The translations under genes were made by a program, and so were the position numbers. A stretch of DNA of 64,000 nt from Lunularia cruciata (lineage: Eukaryota > Streptophyta > Marchantiopsida > Lunulariales > Lunulariaceae), in NCBI GenBank assembly GCA_948567375.1, contig OX419755.1, positions 23,824,517 through 23,888,516 of the forward strand, read 5' to 3'. Shown here piece by piece: positions 34,411 through 47,510 of this stretch. The notes beneath the pieces are model-generated. The model was not told the origin of the DNA, ran no database searches, and saw only the letters and a list, made by a program, of their open reading frames with translations. Position 1 is the first letter of the stretch. Every line of letters begins with the position of its first letter.

Positions 34411-34650
34411 GGAGCTTAGGCCCATTTTATCTATTTTGTATAGCTTGACGGGTCTTATCGCCCTTCGTGTTTTCTACGCGATCGTCTTTTCCTTTTCTTA
34501 TTTAGGGCAGATGTCTCATCTAGCCTCTATTGGGGCTTAGCCTCTTTCATTTATTCTCCGCGGTCGTCCTTCTCTTATTTAACCTTTTAGATTTTATCCT
34601 TTAGGTTCTTCTCATCTTCTTGTTATCTTTCGCGGTCGCTTTTTACTCTT
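34411..34650 (+). mobile_element. Cluster of retroelement 3' tail fragments, copy D
   Basis: 34411-34490 matches the tail (GAGCTTAGGCCCATTTTAT, then CTTGACGGGTCTTATCG, then CTACGCGATCGTC). Two weaker echoes with CTCCGCGGTCGTCC (34557-34570) and TTTCGCGGTCGC (34627-34638) follow. This may be a tandem array or nested insertions. Confidence 0.5.
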
Positions 34651-34977
34651 CTTTCTTGAGGATAAGAAGCCGACGTGGCCACTTTACTCGAGAATACGTG
34701 GACCTTGACAAGTAAAGATGCTCCGTCTTTGTCCTTCTCGTGATTGGCCCTGGAGTTCTCCAGAACGGACTTCCGCATCTTCTCCAGTTCGGCATTTCTG
34801 TTGGCCATTGGTTCTGAAAAAGTGCATAAACGAAGACCGAATACAAGATTTAGGGAAAAGGAGCAAAACCCTTCTTCATAACAAAATGTACAAGAATTAA
34901 TCACAGTTGATATTTGCATATTTGGAAGATGAGACGAAGTATTCACAGTGCAATGTAAGCTTCCATTGTTACTGCAC

Positions 34978-35017
<40 letters not shown>

Positions 35018-35379
35018 AACACCTGAGGTGGTCACTTGCCCGTATAAAATAAAGTCCAATTCCAGCATAAAATACTTGCGGGTTTGATTTTAGTGACGCA
35101 TGGAGATTACGAGTTACGGGGTAAGCCCATCACTCCTAATGATCTTGTAAAGATTAATTAGAATCAGTAATTGCAAGTTGAATGTCAAGTGTTGAGCCCT
35201 TATGAAACATTGGACCGTATCCTTATGAAACCCTAGGTTTTATGTGTTCATGATGTATCCTTCGTGATGTGCACACCATTTCCTTTTTGGGACGGTGCAT
35301 TTCGTGACTCCCACATGTTTTCAGCTGGTATAGTGCATGTGTGCGCGATTGAATTCAACTAAGCTAGTGTGGCTGAATT
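34651..35379. other. No gene; TA microsatellite
   Basis: A (TA)n tract of about 35 nt lies at 34981-35015. Three overlapping short minus-strand frames at 34623-34946 have no motif and are not supported. Confidence 0.5.
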
Positions 35380-35884
35380 GGGTTGACGGAGGCATGAGCG
35401 AGACGTTTTAGTTGGTGGTGGAAAAGATGCCGCAACCGTAGCACATGACAATTACTACTGAAAGACATCAAGAAAGGCACGAGGAAGCATGTAGAAGATA
35501 GACGAAGCAAAAATGAACTTGTCTTTGATGACAATTATGATGGTTTCAAATCTTGTGGTTTCAAGATTCTAAACCACCATAATTCAAGAAACCACCTTGG
35601 TTTTAAGAAATTTTGGAAATATGAGGATACATGGAGTGATGAAACATGGGGTGTTCCGGATTTAGAAAATGAAGATGAACTGATATTGAATGATGTTATT
35701 TTTTTTCATGCCAAGAGATACCTTCTTGAGAGAAATAGTTACAATAGGAGCACCTACTTTGCTTGTAAATTTGTTCAAGATGTAGATCTATCTTCCTTTA
35801 GACAACTAGTTTACTAGTTCTTGTCATGATAGTTCTTGTCATGATATGACTTGTATCAAGAAATCACCTTTGTGGAGTGATATG

Positions 35885-36110
35885 AATCAAAGAGGGTCTA
35901 ATTCTTCCTTTGAGCAACACCAATATTACTTAGCGACTTAGGGTATGTGCCCATGAGCCACTTGGTACCTTCTTTCAAGCTTCCTTGTACAAAGGAGAGA
36001 ATTGCATTTAACAAGTGTGTTGCGAGGGCCAAGTCATCAACAAGCACTACATTGGGGTGTTGAAGGCATGGTGGAATTCTTTGCAAGAATTAAGAGTTCA
36101 ACTCAAAAGT
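35885..36110 (+). pseudogene. PIF/Harbinger-like transposase remnant
   Basis: In one frame the translation reads HQYYLAT, then PMSHLVPSFKLPCTKERIAF, then NKCVARAKS, joined across one shift. This corresponds to the region between the second and third catalytic acids of Harbinger DDE transposases (Y-x-L-x-D-x-G-Y-P, then P-F-K, then F-N-x-x-x-A-R). The equivalent stretch at 50.28 kb reads YTPMSHLELSFKVQ. Too little is left for function. Confidence 0.55.
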
Positions 36111-38272
36111 AAAAATTTATATTTATATTTTATGAAATAGATCGGTTGTTACATAATTTTGCATAGTTTTTATATCAATATGAGTGATATTTGGGTTGAA
36201 GAAGATCTTGGAATAAAGTTCAAAATAGAGGAGGAGACATAGAAGTAAATGATGCAAACGTGGGAACTACAAAAACCAAATCAAATGGACTAGGAGTTCC
36301 TACTAGAGAAGAGACTAGAGAAGTTGTGATGAAAATGTGTGATGCATTCAATAGGAAACCTGCTGGATTATAGAATGTATTGTAATAAAAAATTACCATT
36401 TTTACCTCTTGATTCATCACAAAAGCTTTTTTTGTCAACAAAACTTTTGTGTCAATTTACTATATTTTTTTCCAGTCATCACGTCTATGAAAAGGTTGTT
36501 AGAATGTTCGATACCCAATTGAAATTGTTTGATGCACATTGAAATATACTTCTTTGCATCCCCTTTTAGATCACTCTCCATTTGCAATCCCTTTAAAATC
36601 TCGTTCCCCTTTTGATTTGCAAATTTGCAATCCGTATTCAATTCCATTCACCTTTGATTCATAAATCCCAATCACCTTCAAACCACTTTTCATTCTATTT
36701 GTAAATCACAGCAACCTTCATTACATTGATATGAAACTTCCATATGCCATCAGTTTGACCTTGAATAGAGTTTTGCATTGTAAATGGAGAATCACTTTCC
36801 CCTGAATATTTTTCATTGATTGAATTTGAGTAGCAAATGCATAAGAATTTCTTAACTAAACTTGAATAATATAGGCTATTGTAGTAGAAATATGGATTCT
36901 TGGATTGCATAACATATATTACTTTTGGGGAGGAAAATTGATTACCTACTTGCATAATATAGATTGCAAAGTGGAGAATATGGATTCCAGCTTTCATTCT
37001 ATAGATTTATGTAGGCCCAATAATGGACTTTTGCCTAGCTGATATAGGAATTCATGGATAAATCAATCAAAATACTAGTGTATTGTGCAAGGTAAAATTA
37101 GGGAGGGAAATTACAAAAGGAACATATGTGCAAAATATCAAAGAGAGAACAAGACATAAATTGACAAAAGGGAAGAGAAGAGAGGAATATTGATTGTAAT
37201 CTCAAGGTTTAGAAAGGAGTGATAGAGGAGAGAAATCGAGAAAGAGAAAGAATGGTGGATGTTTTATAGAAGATAGGGACAAAGAAGGTCAAAAGAGAGA
37301 GACATACAAATGGGGAGAAACAAAGGATAGAAAGAGAGAAGATGAGAGAAAGGAGGAGAGAAAGCAAAATTCAGAAGGGTTTAGATGAGAGGCAAAGAAA
37401 GAGAGTTCGGAGAAGGAGAGAAATTTAGAGTGAGAAAAAGTTGAGAGTGGGATAGACAAAGGAAAAAGGGAAGAGAAATAAGGTAGATATGCATAAAAAT
37501 TAATTGAAATTCATTAATAGATAGATATTTGGACATTGCATCAATGAGTGAATACAAAAAAGTGTGTGCTACACACTATATGGAGGAGTTCAAAGAAGGA
37601 GAAATGGTTCATTGGATTCTATGTACCTACCTTATATCAAGTGGGCTGGTTAGACAAGGAGAAAATTCAAAAATCTATGGAGAACATTTGAGAGAGATCT
37701 TAATTTATTGGGGATTTAAAAATTTAAAAAATTTAAAAATTTGCATTACATCTAATTTTCTTTGGCCAAATGTAAGTGTGTAATTTGTAATTTGTGTACG
37801 ATCAATTTACTTGATGATGATTTTCTGATTTCTCTCCTATATTCCTAAAATTCCCTCCTTGGGCTGCTCTCAATCCCACCGCTCTAGATCAAGGTTAGGG
37901 TTTGTGGGCAAGCCTCCATTTGCCACCCATCCCACACCCTTGGCCACTAGCAATCCCCAGCTGCTATCGCCCCCAGGTGTTGCATGAGGGCAAGAGCGGG
38001 AGTGGCTCCAATCCATAAGTGATCCCCATCACTCATCAGCGTTCAGCTCTTGACCTACCAGCAATCCCTCTTGGTCACCCATGGTGCTACAAGTGATCCC
38101 ACATTTGCCTCTTGACCTATAGATGATCCTCCTTGATTTCCCATGCATTATGGGCAATATGCACACTTTTGACCAATTTTTGAGTTTTTAAGTTGTATGT
38201 TTATTAGTTTGTTTCTCAATTGTGTGTTTAAGATGTGGTGGGTTTACATTTCACTAATGGTCTTGTATCTTT

Positions 38273-38620
38273 GTGCAGATCCCTATATGTATCAAGTTTG
38301 TGCAATCATGGGATGGTCGTATGCACATGAGATTGGTGCATGTGAGACCTTACATCCTTACTCTTGGCCCAATTAGAGATGCTTTTGCTTTACCAATGTG
38401 CAATGGTGGAAAAAGGAGGGTGGTGCCTTACTCATGGGTACAAGACTGGTTTTCAATGAGGGACCTAACTACAAAAAGGTACTTGGCAAGACAATGTGTG
38501 TATAGAGCTTGGAGGTCATTCTTTTAGATGTTTAGTTGTTTGCTCTCACCCACTCAACATCCAAAGGCTGTACATGGACATCTGGCCTTGAATGTGAAGA
38601 GTAAGGTAGAAAGGACAAGG
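38273..38620 (+). pseudogene. Composite element second ORF, unknown family
   Basis: The frame from 38273 to 38527 includes RRVVPYSWVQDWFSMRDLTT and RYLARQCVYRAWRSFF. After the stop, 38553-38612 reads HPKAVHGHLALNVKSKVERT. The second block is conserved at 3850-3788 (-) and 58900-58950 (+), and the KKYLA-type stretch also near 58806. The family is not recognised. Possible roles are the DNA-binding accessory protein that Harbinger elements usually carry, or part of an unrelated element. No zinc finger or clear Myb repeat is visible. Confidence 0.45.
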
Positions 38621-39036
38621 TAGGACTATTATTGGGTGGAGCTGATGATGACTATAATTGAGGCTCAATTGGAATTCTTATTGAAGCAGCTAGTGCCCGA
38701 ATGGCAGACGCTTCAAGTAGTCATTTGTTGGACAATTACCCTACCCATCACCTCTTGGAAGATGGCTTCATAGGCAAGCATGAGGGTTACTAGGGTACTC
38801 TCCTTGGGTAGAACAAGGAGTTATTATTTCCATGGAGATGGAGGATGAGTGAGAGTAAATATAGAGAATATATTGGAAAATTTCAGTTTTCTAGCATGTT
38901 TTTATTATGTGTTATATTTCAAACACTTAATAAAGTTATATAGAATTATCTATCAAGCCTTCTCCATGTTGAAGCATACCATGAGTAATTCTCTTGTCAA
39001 ATGATATCCATGTGTGTTAAGTTGTAACCTTTTTTT

Positions 39037-39375
39037 GTGTGTTTCTATGGACGTTCATTGTGCATAGGTTATATTCATATTCATGATGTTGTAGATAGCA
39101 CTCTCACTATATATGCTACTCTAGATAAACCTCTAGTTCCCAACTCCAAACTTGGTATTCTAGAGAGTACTTCCTCTCTAGGAGACCCTCCTACACCCCC
39201 TACCCACAATGTTGTTATAGACCACACTCTCAATGTAGATGCTCCTCCCCCTCTGTGTGACCCTTCTCTGGCACTCCTTGCGTATGGCACTACCCCTCAT
39301 GTTTATAGCAAAGACACTTCTCTAGGGGCTGGTGACTTAGAGCAAGAAGTTGTGAGTGCAAACAAAGATAGCTAG
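39037..39375 (+). pseudogene. Pro/Asp-rich open frame, end of composite element
   Basis: A 112-residue frame rich in Pro, Asp, Ser and Thr (SLGDPPTPPTHNVV, then SKDTSLGAG). The counterpart on the minus strand at 3250-3050 has PLDDTPKPPSHDV and tandem SKDT repeats. It was probably part of the same coding region in an active ancestor. No known domain. Confidence 0.4.
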
Positions 39376-42300
39376 ATTATCCATTGTTAGGTTAGGTTGC
39401 CAAGATATGAGTCCTTCTTTTGCTCTTGTGAGTCCTCCAAAGTTAGCACTTGGGGAGGCCCTACAAGGGAATATGACTAGTAAAGAGGGAGAGAGAATTT
39501 TGAGTACACCCAATTTTAATCAAATTCATACATTACCTTGTAACCTTAATCACCTTATAACATAACTCAAAACTTTGTGGTAAGAATAGCCTTGTAACAT
39601 AACTCTAATCCATTAGATCCATTTAATCAATTTCTTGACTCTTGATTCATTAAATCAATAGAGACTCTTGCCTCATGAGACTTTGATGGTTCATTTAAGA
39701 ACTCAAATCATGGAAAATTTTCATATGAGAAAGTTGGGATTATCACCATAATTGACTTGACTAAAATATTTACATAACTATAATTGCCTTAATCTTCTAT
39801 AAAGCTAAAACACAACTCAACTCTCCATTGAACCAACTGCTACTCAATCTCCTTATGATTGACAAGTGATTTAGAACTTGACTCCCATCTGCACAAATTT
39901 ATAGAATAACATCATCTTTTTATAGAATATATCACTTATCCTACCATGAGAACTTATCAAAGATTAACAATAAGAAGTTTTTTAGGCTAACAATCATAAC
40001 AATAGCAAAGAAACACTCCAACCCTCCAAAATCAATATAGAAACACTCCAAAATAAATATGGAAACTCTAAACCTAAACCCTAAACATCAATATGGAAAC
40101 TCATTCAAAACACATGATATATAGATATATTCTTTTGGGAGATACACAAACCTACATTTTACAATACTTTGTTATCCACAATCTACTAGGTAGTACTCTA
40201 TTGTCTACCACAATCTATTTTGTAAGAATACTCTGCTGCTATAGGTAGTGTGTAAAATGCAATCACTATGCAAGCACTATGTAGAAAAACCTGACCATCT
40301 CTTTGCTCTTCAATTACTTTGTAGAATTTGAGTAAATGTAATCACTAGGGTAGTCTAGACTAGGAATTAGGAATTTGGGATTTGTATGGTAATTATAACC
40401 CTATGGAGCAATAACATCATCTATGGCATCCAAAGATAGGTCATCTATTTGAATGAGAGTACTCATTATAAATGTGATCTCTTTGGGTTTTTTTCCTTGA
40501 CCTAGCTAATTCCAATGTCATTGAGTAGAAGAGCCTTGACTTAGCATATCTCTCTTTTATGTGGCATTTTTCTACTTTGATCTCATCTTCTTGCATCTTC
40601 TTGCATTTTTCTACTTTGATCTCATGTCTTGGACCCTTCTTTTCCACCTCTACTTTCACTCACATCTTCTTGATCTTGGTTATTTATTGAGCTTCTATTT
40701 TTGCAAATTGCATCTTTCTTTTGCTTTTATGGACTCGGTTCTTGATTTTGATCGATTGGGAAGATCTTATGTAAAGGAAACCAAGATGGAAGAAGGTACC
40801 ACTCTCACATGCCCTAATTTTTCTTTTTTCTTGATTCATGCTCCTATTTACCATCACCATCTTCTTTATCCGTGATTTCCTTTTCCTTCTCCATTGATGT
40901 GGTGTTACCTTGGCCCACACTCTCCTCTACCGGTGCTGGAGCCTTATCTTGCCCCCAATTCCTCCTCCTTTGTACATATGGGCTACGTAGGAGGAATTGT
41001 ATGAAGTAAATGTACAGAGGAAACATGGTTCAAATGAAAATCTGCTTGTTATAAAGAAACATGTTCCAAATATGATCAACATTGTGTGATAAAAGAGTAT
41101 TACTTATTGTCCACCTCATACAAATCTGACTTGGGAGTGTACCTAGTGCCACATGTGAAAATATAACAGAAATAGATGAAGGGTCTTGGGTATTGGGAAT
41201 TGTACCTATAAATGAAATTCCAAATGATAGAGGAGTGTAGTACACATTCATTTCATCCTCATTGTCATGAATTATTTCCATCTCATTGTCTTGGCAAAGA
41301 TCTACACTATATTTCCAAGACTTTTGTACACCTAAACCTATCATTGTAGGGGAAAACATTTTCCTGGCTCTCAAACATTTCATCCATCCTCTAGAAATGC
41401 ATACACTTATGATTCAATTTTTCATTGATGATTCTCTATCCTTGCTTCAACTCACTTTTTGTCAAACCTTCTCCAATGGACTTTACTTTCCAATCATGAG
41501 CAAATTTGTAAGAATTCATATACCTTGCACACTTTTTTCATAACTTCTGGCTGTTCATAGACTTTGTAAAATGCTTTGCCAACCTTCATTAGATAAGTGA
41601 TTATGTGATTATGTGAAGCATTATTCTTCTATACAAGTTTCTTAAAGAACCTTCACTGTGAATCTATTTAAAGTGTTTAGAATTATCTAAATAATCCAAT
41701 AATTATGTATAATGAGAAGGGACTATTCTAAACCTCTCATCCTCTCCTCTCCCTCTAGCACCTATTGACCCAATGGTACCTTGGGAACCAGTGGAGTCTC
41801 CTCTAATCCGGAAGAATATCCAATTGATACAAGGTTGAGAAGATCTTGAAATCAAAGAGGAACAAACAACAGACTTCAAGAAGAGCTAGGGAATGGGATT
41901 TTCATAGACACTACAATTTTGATTTCACCTTGCAGATTTATGCTTTGATCATTCTTCATCCCTTCTCAATTCTATAGTTTTGATCAACTGTGTATAATTT
42001 CATCAAAGTCAATACAACCTTATTGCATTTTGGATGCAATCAACACCTCACATAGCAAGTATTTCCTTGTCAACTACATGCATGTTCAAGGTTATCTTTT
42101 GTTCTCATATTCATTTCAATTTGCTTTGCAACTTGGCGATCCCATTATCCTTTTTGAGCCTCATCTCAATTTAGTGAAGAAATTGGTAAGGGAAACCAAA
42201 TTCAAATTGCTTGCACATGTTAAGTCTAATCATGGCCCACATATCAATTAGAGTTTGCTCTACCAAGGTATCATCAATCATTCCTTTTGATATTGTTACA

Positions 42301-43035
42301 CATGTCAGATTATTATTTATTACACTTTCAACATAATTATTCCTTGTTATTAAGATCACCTAATCATACCTATAACCCGTTGCTCACCTATCCTTGAAAA
42401 GAATGCTAAAATGCCCATAATCTATATGGGACACATAAAACGTTTTATGGATGTTTTACTTTTGTGACACTTTATTTTTACAAGTACCCAAAAATGTCTT
42501 TATTGTTGCCCTAAGGTTCTGTAAAGAACATATCAATTTCCTATTTGAAACACCTTAGTGGTTTTGCATTGACAACATCTATTGTTCCAAGTCCATTTGC
42601 TTGAAAATATCCATGACTATGCTGCATATATTTCTTTTCCCGTTCTTTTAGTCCCTCCTTCTTTGTTCTCTTTTCAAGTTTTTTGCTAGTTTTCAATTCC
42701 TCTTCAGTGTGAAAATGAGGTTTTATTCCTCATTCAAATGGTAGTTGTACAAAAAACTTAAAGTTGATAGTCATATTCAAGATCAAGTCACCAAATTCTG
42801 TAGTCTATCTTGATACTAATATTTTTAGAAAATTTTGTAGTTGCAAGAACATCTCACATTCTTACTAGGCAATTTAGATATCTGAATTCTAAGATAAGAC
42901 TTGTGTGTAAACATTGATAACATTTGGCACAACATGATTTATTTACCATCTTAGGTAGTTGGTGAAACCCATATCTGGATTCTCACATTTTTATATGACA
43001 ACCTTGACTTTTACATATTCTACACCACAAGGTGG
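39376..43035. other. No recognised gene
   Basis: AT-rich sequence. The longest frame is 41383-41030 (-), 117 residues, with no motif I know. 42030-42251 (+) is likewise unrecognised. A small palindrome TACACCAC/GTGGTGTA is at 43022-43040. I cannot support a host gene here. Confidence 0.35.
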
Positions 43036-43870
43036 TGTAAAATATTTATATTGACTTTGTATCTTTAGATTCTAGGAAGATCCAAGCGGATCTCAATGAG
43101 CGTATGCACACTCACACACTTACTAGCATCATCACTAATGCACCTCTACCTAATAGAGCTAGGATTCTCTCATGGGAAGAAAGGCTTTGGAGCTTGGTTT
43201 GAAGCTTCACACTTGATTGTGACTTCAGATTTACTTATGAGCAGTTTACCACAACACTATGCTTGAGGTTGGGTCTCCCACATCTATTGCTCATAGGGAT
43301 TCTAGACCATTGTGTGTCTGGTTCTCCATATGATTTACAAGGGATACACTTTTTACAATGTGCAGTTGGTGGGGAGCACACCGGAGTCCATGGTACTATT
43401 TCTGATATAGTTTCTCAGATCTTACAAGCTACACTGGCCCATGTTCAGATTGAGTGATGGTTGGATCTACCAAGACCACCTATCCATAGAGTGCAGCAGA
43501 TATTGTTACTTTCACAGATGGTCGTCGCACCTTGCATGACATGGTGGTGGCAAACCCTCTATGAGTTGAGTCATTGGCACCAGCAGGTGCACAAGTGGGA
43601 GCACAACGACCATTGCCTCTAGGAGCAAGGAAGACCACTATGCACTGCAGCTATCCTATGATACCTTTGTCCCTTTGGCAATTGAGATTTTTGGATGCTT
43701 ACATCACCACTTTGACGGTCTCTTGGGGGATGCAACTCAGCTTTCATTGCAGCAGAGGGGAGGATTGACTGTCTCTCTAACCATGCTCACATCGTATAAC
43801 CAACAACACGTATCAATCACATTGCAAGGTGCTCAAGTGTTATGTGCTTTGTATTCCTTCCCCTTTCCTT
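43036..43870 (+). mobile_element. Non-LTR retroelement copy L4, C-terminal end
   Basis: Plus strand, aligned with 29170-30060. ISDIVSQILQATLAHVQIE (43407-43457) is followed by a WLDLPRP segment. In the frame of 43675-43860, MAIEIFGCLHHHFDGLLGD and then LQQRGGLTVS and VSITLQGAQV are visible. This is the conserved C-terminal domain of the same reverse-transcriptase family as L1-L3. The polymerase part is missing, which is consistent with 5' truncation at insertion. Confidence 0.6.
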
Positions 43871-46133
43871 CAAGGTACTATTTTTATACATTATATAACA
43901 TAGTATTTCATTTAAGATGAGGTCTCAAAATTGTTGAGTTACTCCGACGAAACAGCTTCGAGGAATCGAGCACTATGTTCAAATTAAACTAAGTCATTAT
44001 ATATACTGATTATTATTATAGTTTTTCGAGCGCCTAGGCGTTCTGCTCAGCTGAAGAAAGGAATTCAGAGGATATTAGAATGTTAGAGAAATATCTAGAA
44101 AAATAAACATGAGATTCAGAATCACACGACCATGCCATTCCCTGTCTTTTCGACATGTTTAACCTGCTTGCACAACCTAAAAAAATCTTAAATTGGAACG
44201 ATGATATTTGTGAAAAAGGTCTCATCTTAGCAGTTGAGGATATCGTGAAAATCAAGGAGACTTCTTTCTGTCCTTGAACAGTTTCCTACGTCATGATCAA
44301 TGATAAGTGACATATCACTACCAATACGTTCGAATTAGTGGATGTTGAGTTGTCATCGGAATAAAGAAAGCAAAGTGTCGCTCGGAGAAGACTAATGGTA
44401 GAAGCTTCTTATCTAGTAACGTTATCTCTATCTCCGGACAACACTCGCTAACTCGCTAAGTGGATCAGTTTTCGAGGCCCCCTGAAATGTCATACTTCCA
44501 GATGCACTGCATGCCTCCTTCACCAGAATTTGGAACGGACTCTGTGTACAACATACACTCCAAGGAGTTGGAGTGTACTGCTCAACTTAGAAAGAAGACA
44601 TCTTAGAACAGGCTATATCGCGTACAATATGACTAACTGCAAGCCATTGGTCCATATATATTAGGCTTGCTGTTGTGAATATAGAATCACACTAAGAATG
44701 CAAGTAAGTTCATGACATACTTAGAATCTCGCAGTCATCATTGTTGACATCAGTCCACTGCCTAAAACTTGTAAGCTGTGGTGATTAAGTTAATTTCCTG
44801 TTGTACTACGTGAGCAAAATGCTACAATTTTTGGTAAATAAGCAGCATGTGTATTTCATTCCTGCGGGGTATTTTATTGGGTCGGTTGCCCTTTCCCCGC
44901 ATGTGTTGCATCATTGAGTATTGCAGTAAGCGTAGTCAACGCGAAATCACAGATCTTCTTTCACAAGATAGATAACCCACCTCATATTTGGCTTTCCGCA
45001 CTCTATTTGACACTAACGAACCCTCAGGGGGGCCGTGGCATCCGTGAGTAATAATGGTATGAATTAAACTTCGTGTGCCACCCAATATTTTTGTGTCTCA
45101 TACTGTCCAACGTGTGACAACTCAGCACTTGCAGGTCCGTGAAGTCTTTCTGCCAATCGCGGACAGGTTAACTCGAAGTGTCAAATATGCGGTCGGTGAA
45201 GTCTTTCTTTATACAAGACTTCCAAAAGATCTTGTGTCCTAGAGTGCAAAGCCAACGTGTCTTGCAAAACCCTTGGAACTTGCAGTTTCGGTGTACACAG
45301 ATTAAGCTAGAGAAATGAGAACTGAAAACCTAGGAGTCTCGTGTTCCACATGCATAGGAGAAGCGTAGAATTGACAGCTGACAGAGAGGAGCAGAAAGAT
45401 TGAGAATGAACTGCATTGTCTTGTCGCTTCTGGTAGCAAGTTACTATAGAAAGCGGATTCATAAACACCTGAACAACGTCGTTTCTCGTCACTTTTCGAC
45501 AAACAAACTTGGTTCTATAGTTCTATAGAAGGCCAACATGAATTTCGACATGACAGAACAAGTCAGAGAAAATTCAATTCTGTCACTTGGTGCAGTGAAC
45601 CCCGTTTTCGAGCTGAAACATGCATGTTGGAAGAAACATTCATTAAATTACAGCACAGTAAGAAGTCAACTATGAGCTCTTATTAGGAGTCGACTGTTCA
45701 CGCCTTTTCTTAGTCATTCCTATGCCAGCACACTGTTTGCTTGGGCAGTCAAGATCTTTCTTCATCAGCTACTCCAATCGTGCATGCAAGATTTAATCAC
45801 GTGTACTTGGTGCAGTGCTTCTATGCGGAGTCAATAATCATCAGGAATATCTTCAAGAATAACGAGCGGAGAATTCGCGGTTATACCTGTTTTTCGTTCA
45901 CGTTTAAAAGAACAATAGGGGTTTCAGTAACTTCTTTGGATAACTTAATGTTTTAAAATCTTTAAATTGGTTTGTAAAACGTTTTTTTTTTTAAATTTCT
46001 TGGTGCGGGCTATCTGTCACCTGTGTGTTGGCCCACTGGCCCACCGGACAGGACAGGGAAGTTTAGGTTCGCGTGGCCTTTGTCTGACCAGGGTGTTCGC
46101 TCCACAGTTTGATTGTTACTTGTTTTGTCAAAT
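43871..46133. other. No gene seen
   Basis: Unique-looking, balanced-composition sequence without repeats of the window. Frames are short (66 residues or less) and lack motifs. A small inverted repeat ACACTCCA/TGGAGTGT lies near 44555. Confidence 0.4.
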
Positions 46134-47510
46134 ATGAGTGTCAAAAGTAGCAAAAGTAGAAAGAGAGGGGCAGACCAAGAGCATCTCAGTCAGGTGTTTG
46201 AAGATGATAAGTTCAAATCAATGCATATCAAATGCCTGCACTGCAGCTCAGTCGTATAGTCTATGTCAAATAATCAGAAGAATCAGAAAGACACATATTG
46301 TGAACTGCTTGAAGAAGCCTAGTTTGATTGGGTATCTTGATAATCTTGTACCGACAACACTTCCATATGAACTGTCTTCAATCGTCATCCAACCTTGATT
46401 GGATATCTTGATAATTTGGTACCAACAGCACTCCCATATGAACTGTCTTCTAGTGTCATCCAACCTTGATTGAATATCTTGATAATTTTGTATAGACAAC
46501 ACTCCCATATGAACTGTCTTCAATCGTCATCCAATCGAGTCAATGCAGTCATATATCTTTGACTAGTGGGTCTACACCACCGATGAGTTCACAGTGTGCA
46601 TCTATTGCTGATCAACAAGAGGCGAAGGTGTATCTTGGCTACCCCGCTGTTGAGCACACTGTTCTTGGTAGACATTTCAATGATGCAATTCACAAACTTG
46701 TTGCAACTTTGATCAAATCAATCATCCTGCATGGCAACGATTCTTCTATTTTTTTGTCACCTACTTGGCACACACCACTGCCCACCATGATCAGCATCAG
46801 CCATCTAGACCACTATTATAACAAGGTTCAGATGAAGATGGGTGTGGAGCTTTCGTTTGCTCCCACAATTATCATCGGTATGGATGGAGCGACTAACATG
46901 CTATCGTGCACACAACATGCAGCCGTGGTTTTTTGAGTAAGTGCGTGCCGACCTGAAGAAGGAGTCTGAGCAAGGATTCTCACTTAAAATCAAGGACTTC
47001 ATTTCCAAGCTTCATGACTTCATTGGCAAGGCGCTTGTTAATGCATTCATATTGGATTCCTACAACAACATGAGTGCAATTTGTTGCAATATGGTCAATA
47101 ATGATATAGTCAACTATGCTTATGGTTTTGGTGCGCATCCACTCAACAATCTCTACAAAGATATCCTCAATATGGATCAACTACCAAAGTAGAAGCGGTT
47201 CAAGCTATTGTTGGAGTTGAACAACATCACAAGGTTGGCAAGCGCATTCATGCTCAACATCACAATCGTGTCGGTGGAGGCAAAGTCAAATGCCAGGTAA
47301 CGATTGTGCACAACACTACCATTACAACTCAATTGTCCATGAAGCGACATCAATTAGAGCAATTTTAATTCACATTTTTATGCTTGGGTGATTATGTTCT
47401 CGAGAATGGCCCAAATGAGCCTCTAGTTGCAACAATTAAGCTCCAAGAAGAGATTGCCGTGCGTGCTTGGAGACAAATTGATTGATATAGATGCGGATGC
47501 CATCAGCCTT
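46134..47510 (+). pseudogene. hAT-type transposase with BED-like start
   Basis: From the ATG at 46134 the frame reads about 42 residues ending IKCLHCSS, the first half of a BED zinc finger, then a stop. After a 71-bp tandem repeat, 46559-46936 encodes GGTP-like start residues and an IGMDGATNMLSC segment. 46941-47192 encodes VNAFILDSYNNMSAICCNMV followed by YGFGAHPLNNLYKDIL. The last motif (G-x-x-A-H-x-L-N-L-L-x-K-D) is the DUF659/hAT transposase signature around the catalytic region. The expected Cys in G-C-x-A-H is replaced by Gly or Phe. Frames are broken and the C-terminal dimerisation domain was not found. Dead copy. Confidence 0.6.
46324..46536. repeat. 71-bp tandem repeat, three units
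   Basis: Units start at 46324, 46395 and 46466 (TTGATTGRRTATCTTGATAAT) and contain CCATATGAACTGTCTTC. 71 is not a multiple of three, so the expansion breaks the transposase frame it sits in. The minus-strand 85-residue frame here is a by-product of the repeat. Confidence 0.9.

Larger units (their letters stand above)
35380..39375 (+). mobile_element. Composite Harbinger-like element, copy 2
   Basis: Plus strand. A transposase remnant comes first (35885-36110: QYYLA, then a GY-x-P-M-S-H-L-V-P-S-F-K-L stretch, then RIAFNKCVARAKS). An AT-rich segment with ATATGGATTC words (36840-37080) is followed by a purine-rich leader (37130-37480), the second ORF (38273-38620) and its Pro/Asp-rich end (39037-39375). 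This mirrors 6070-2941 in order and sequence. Stops separate the parts, and ends were not defined. Confidence 0.5.
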
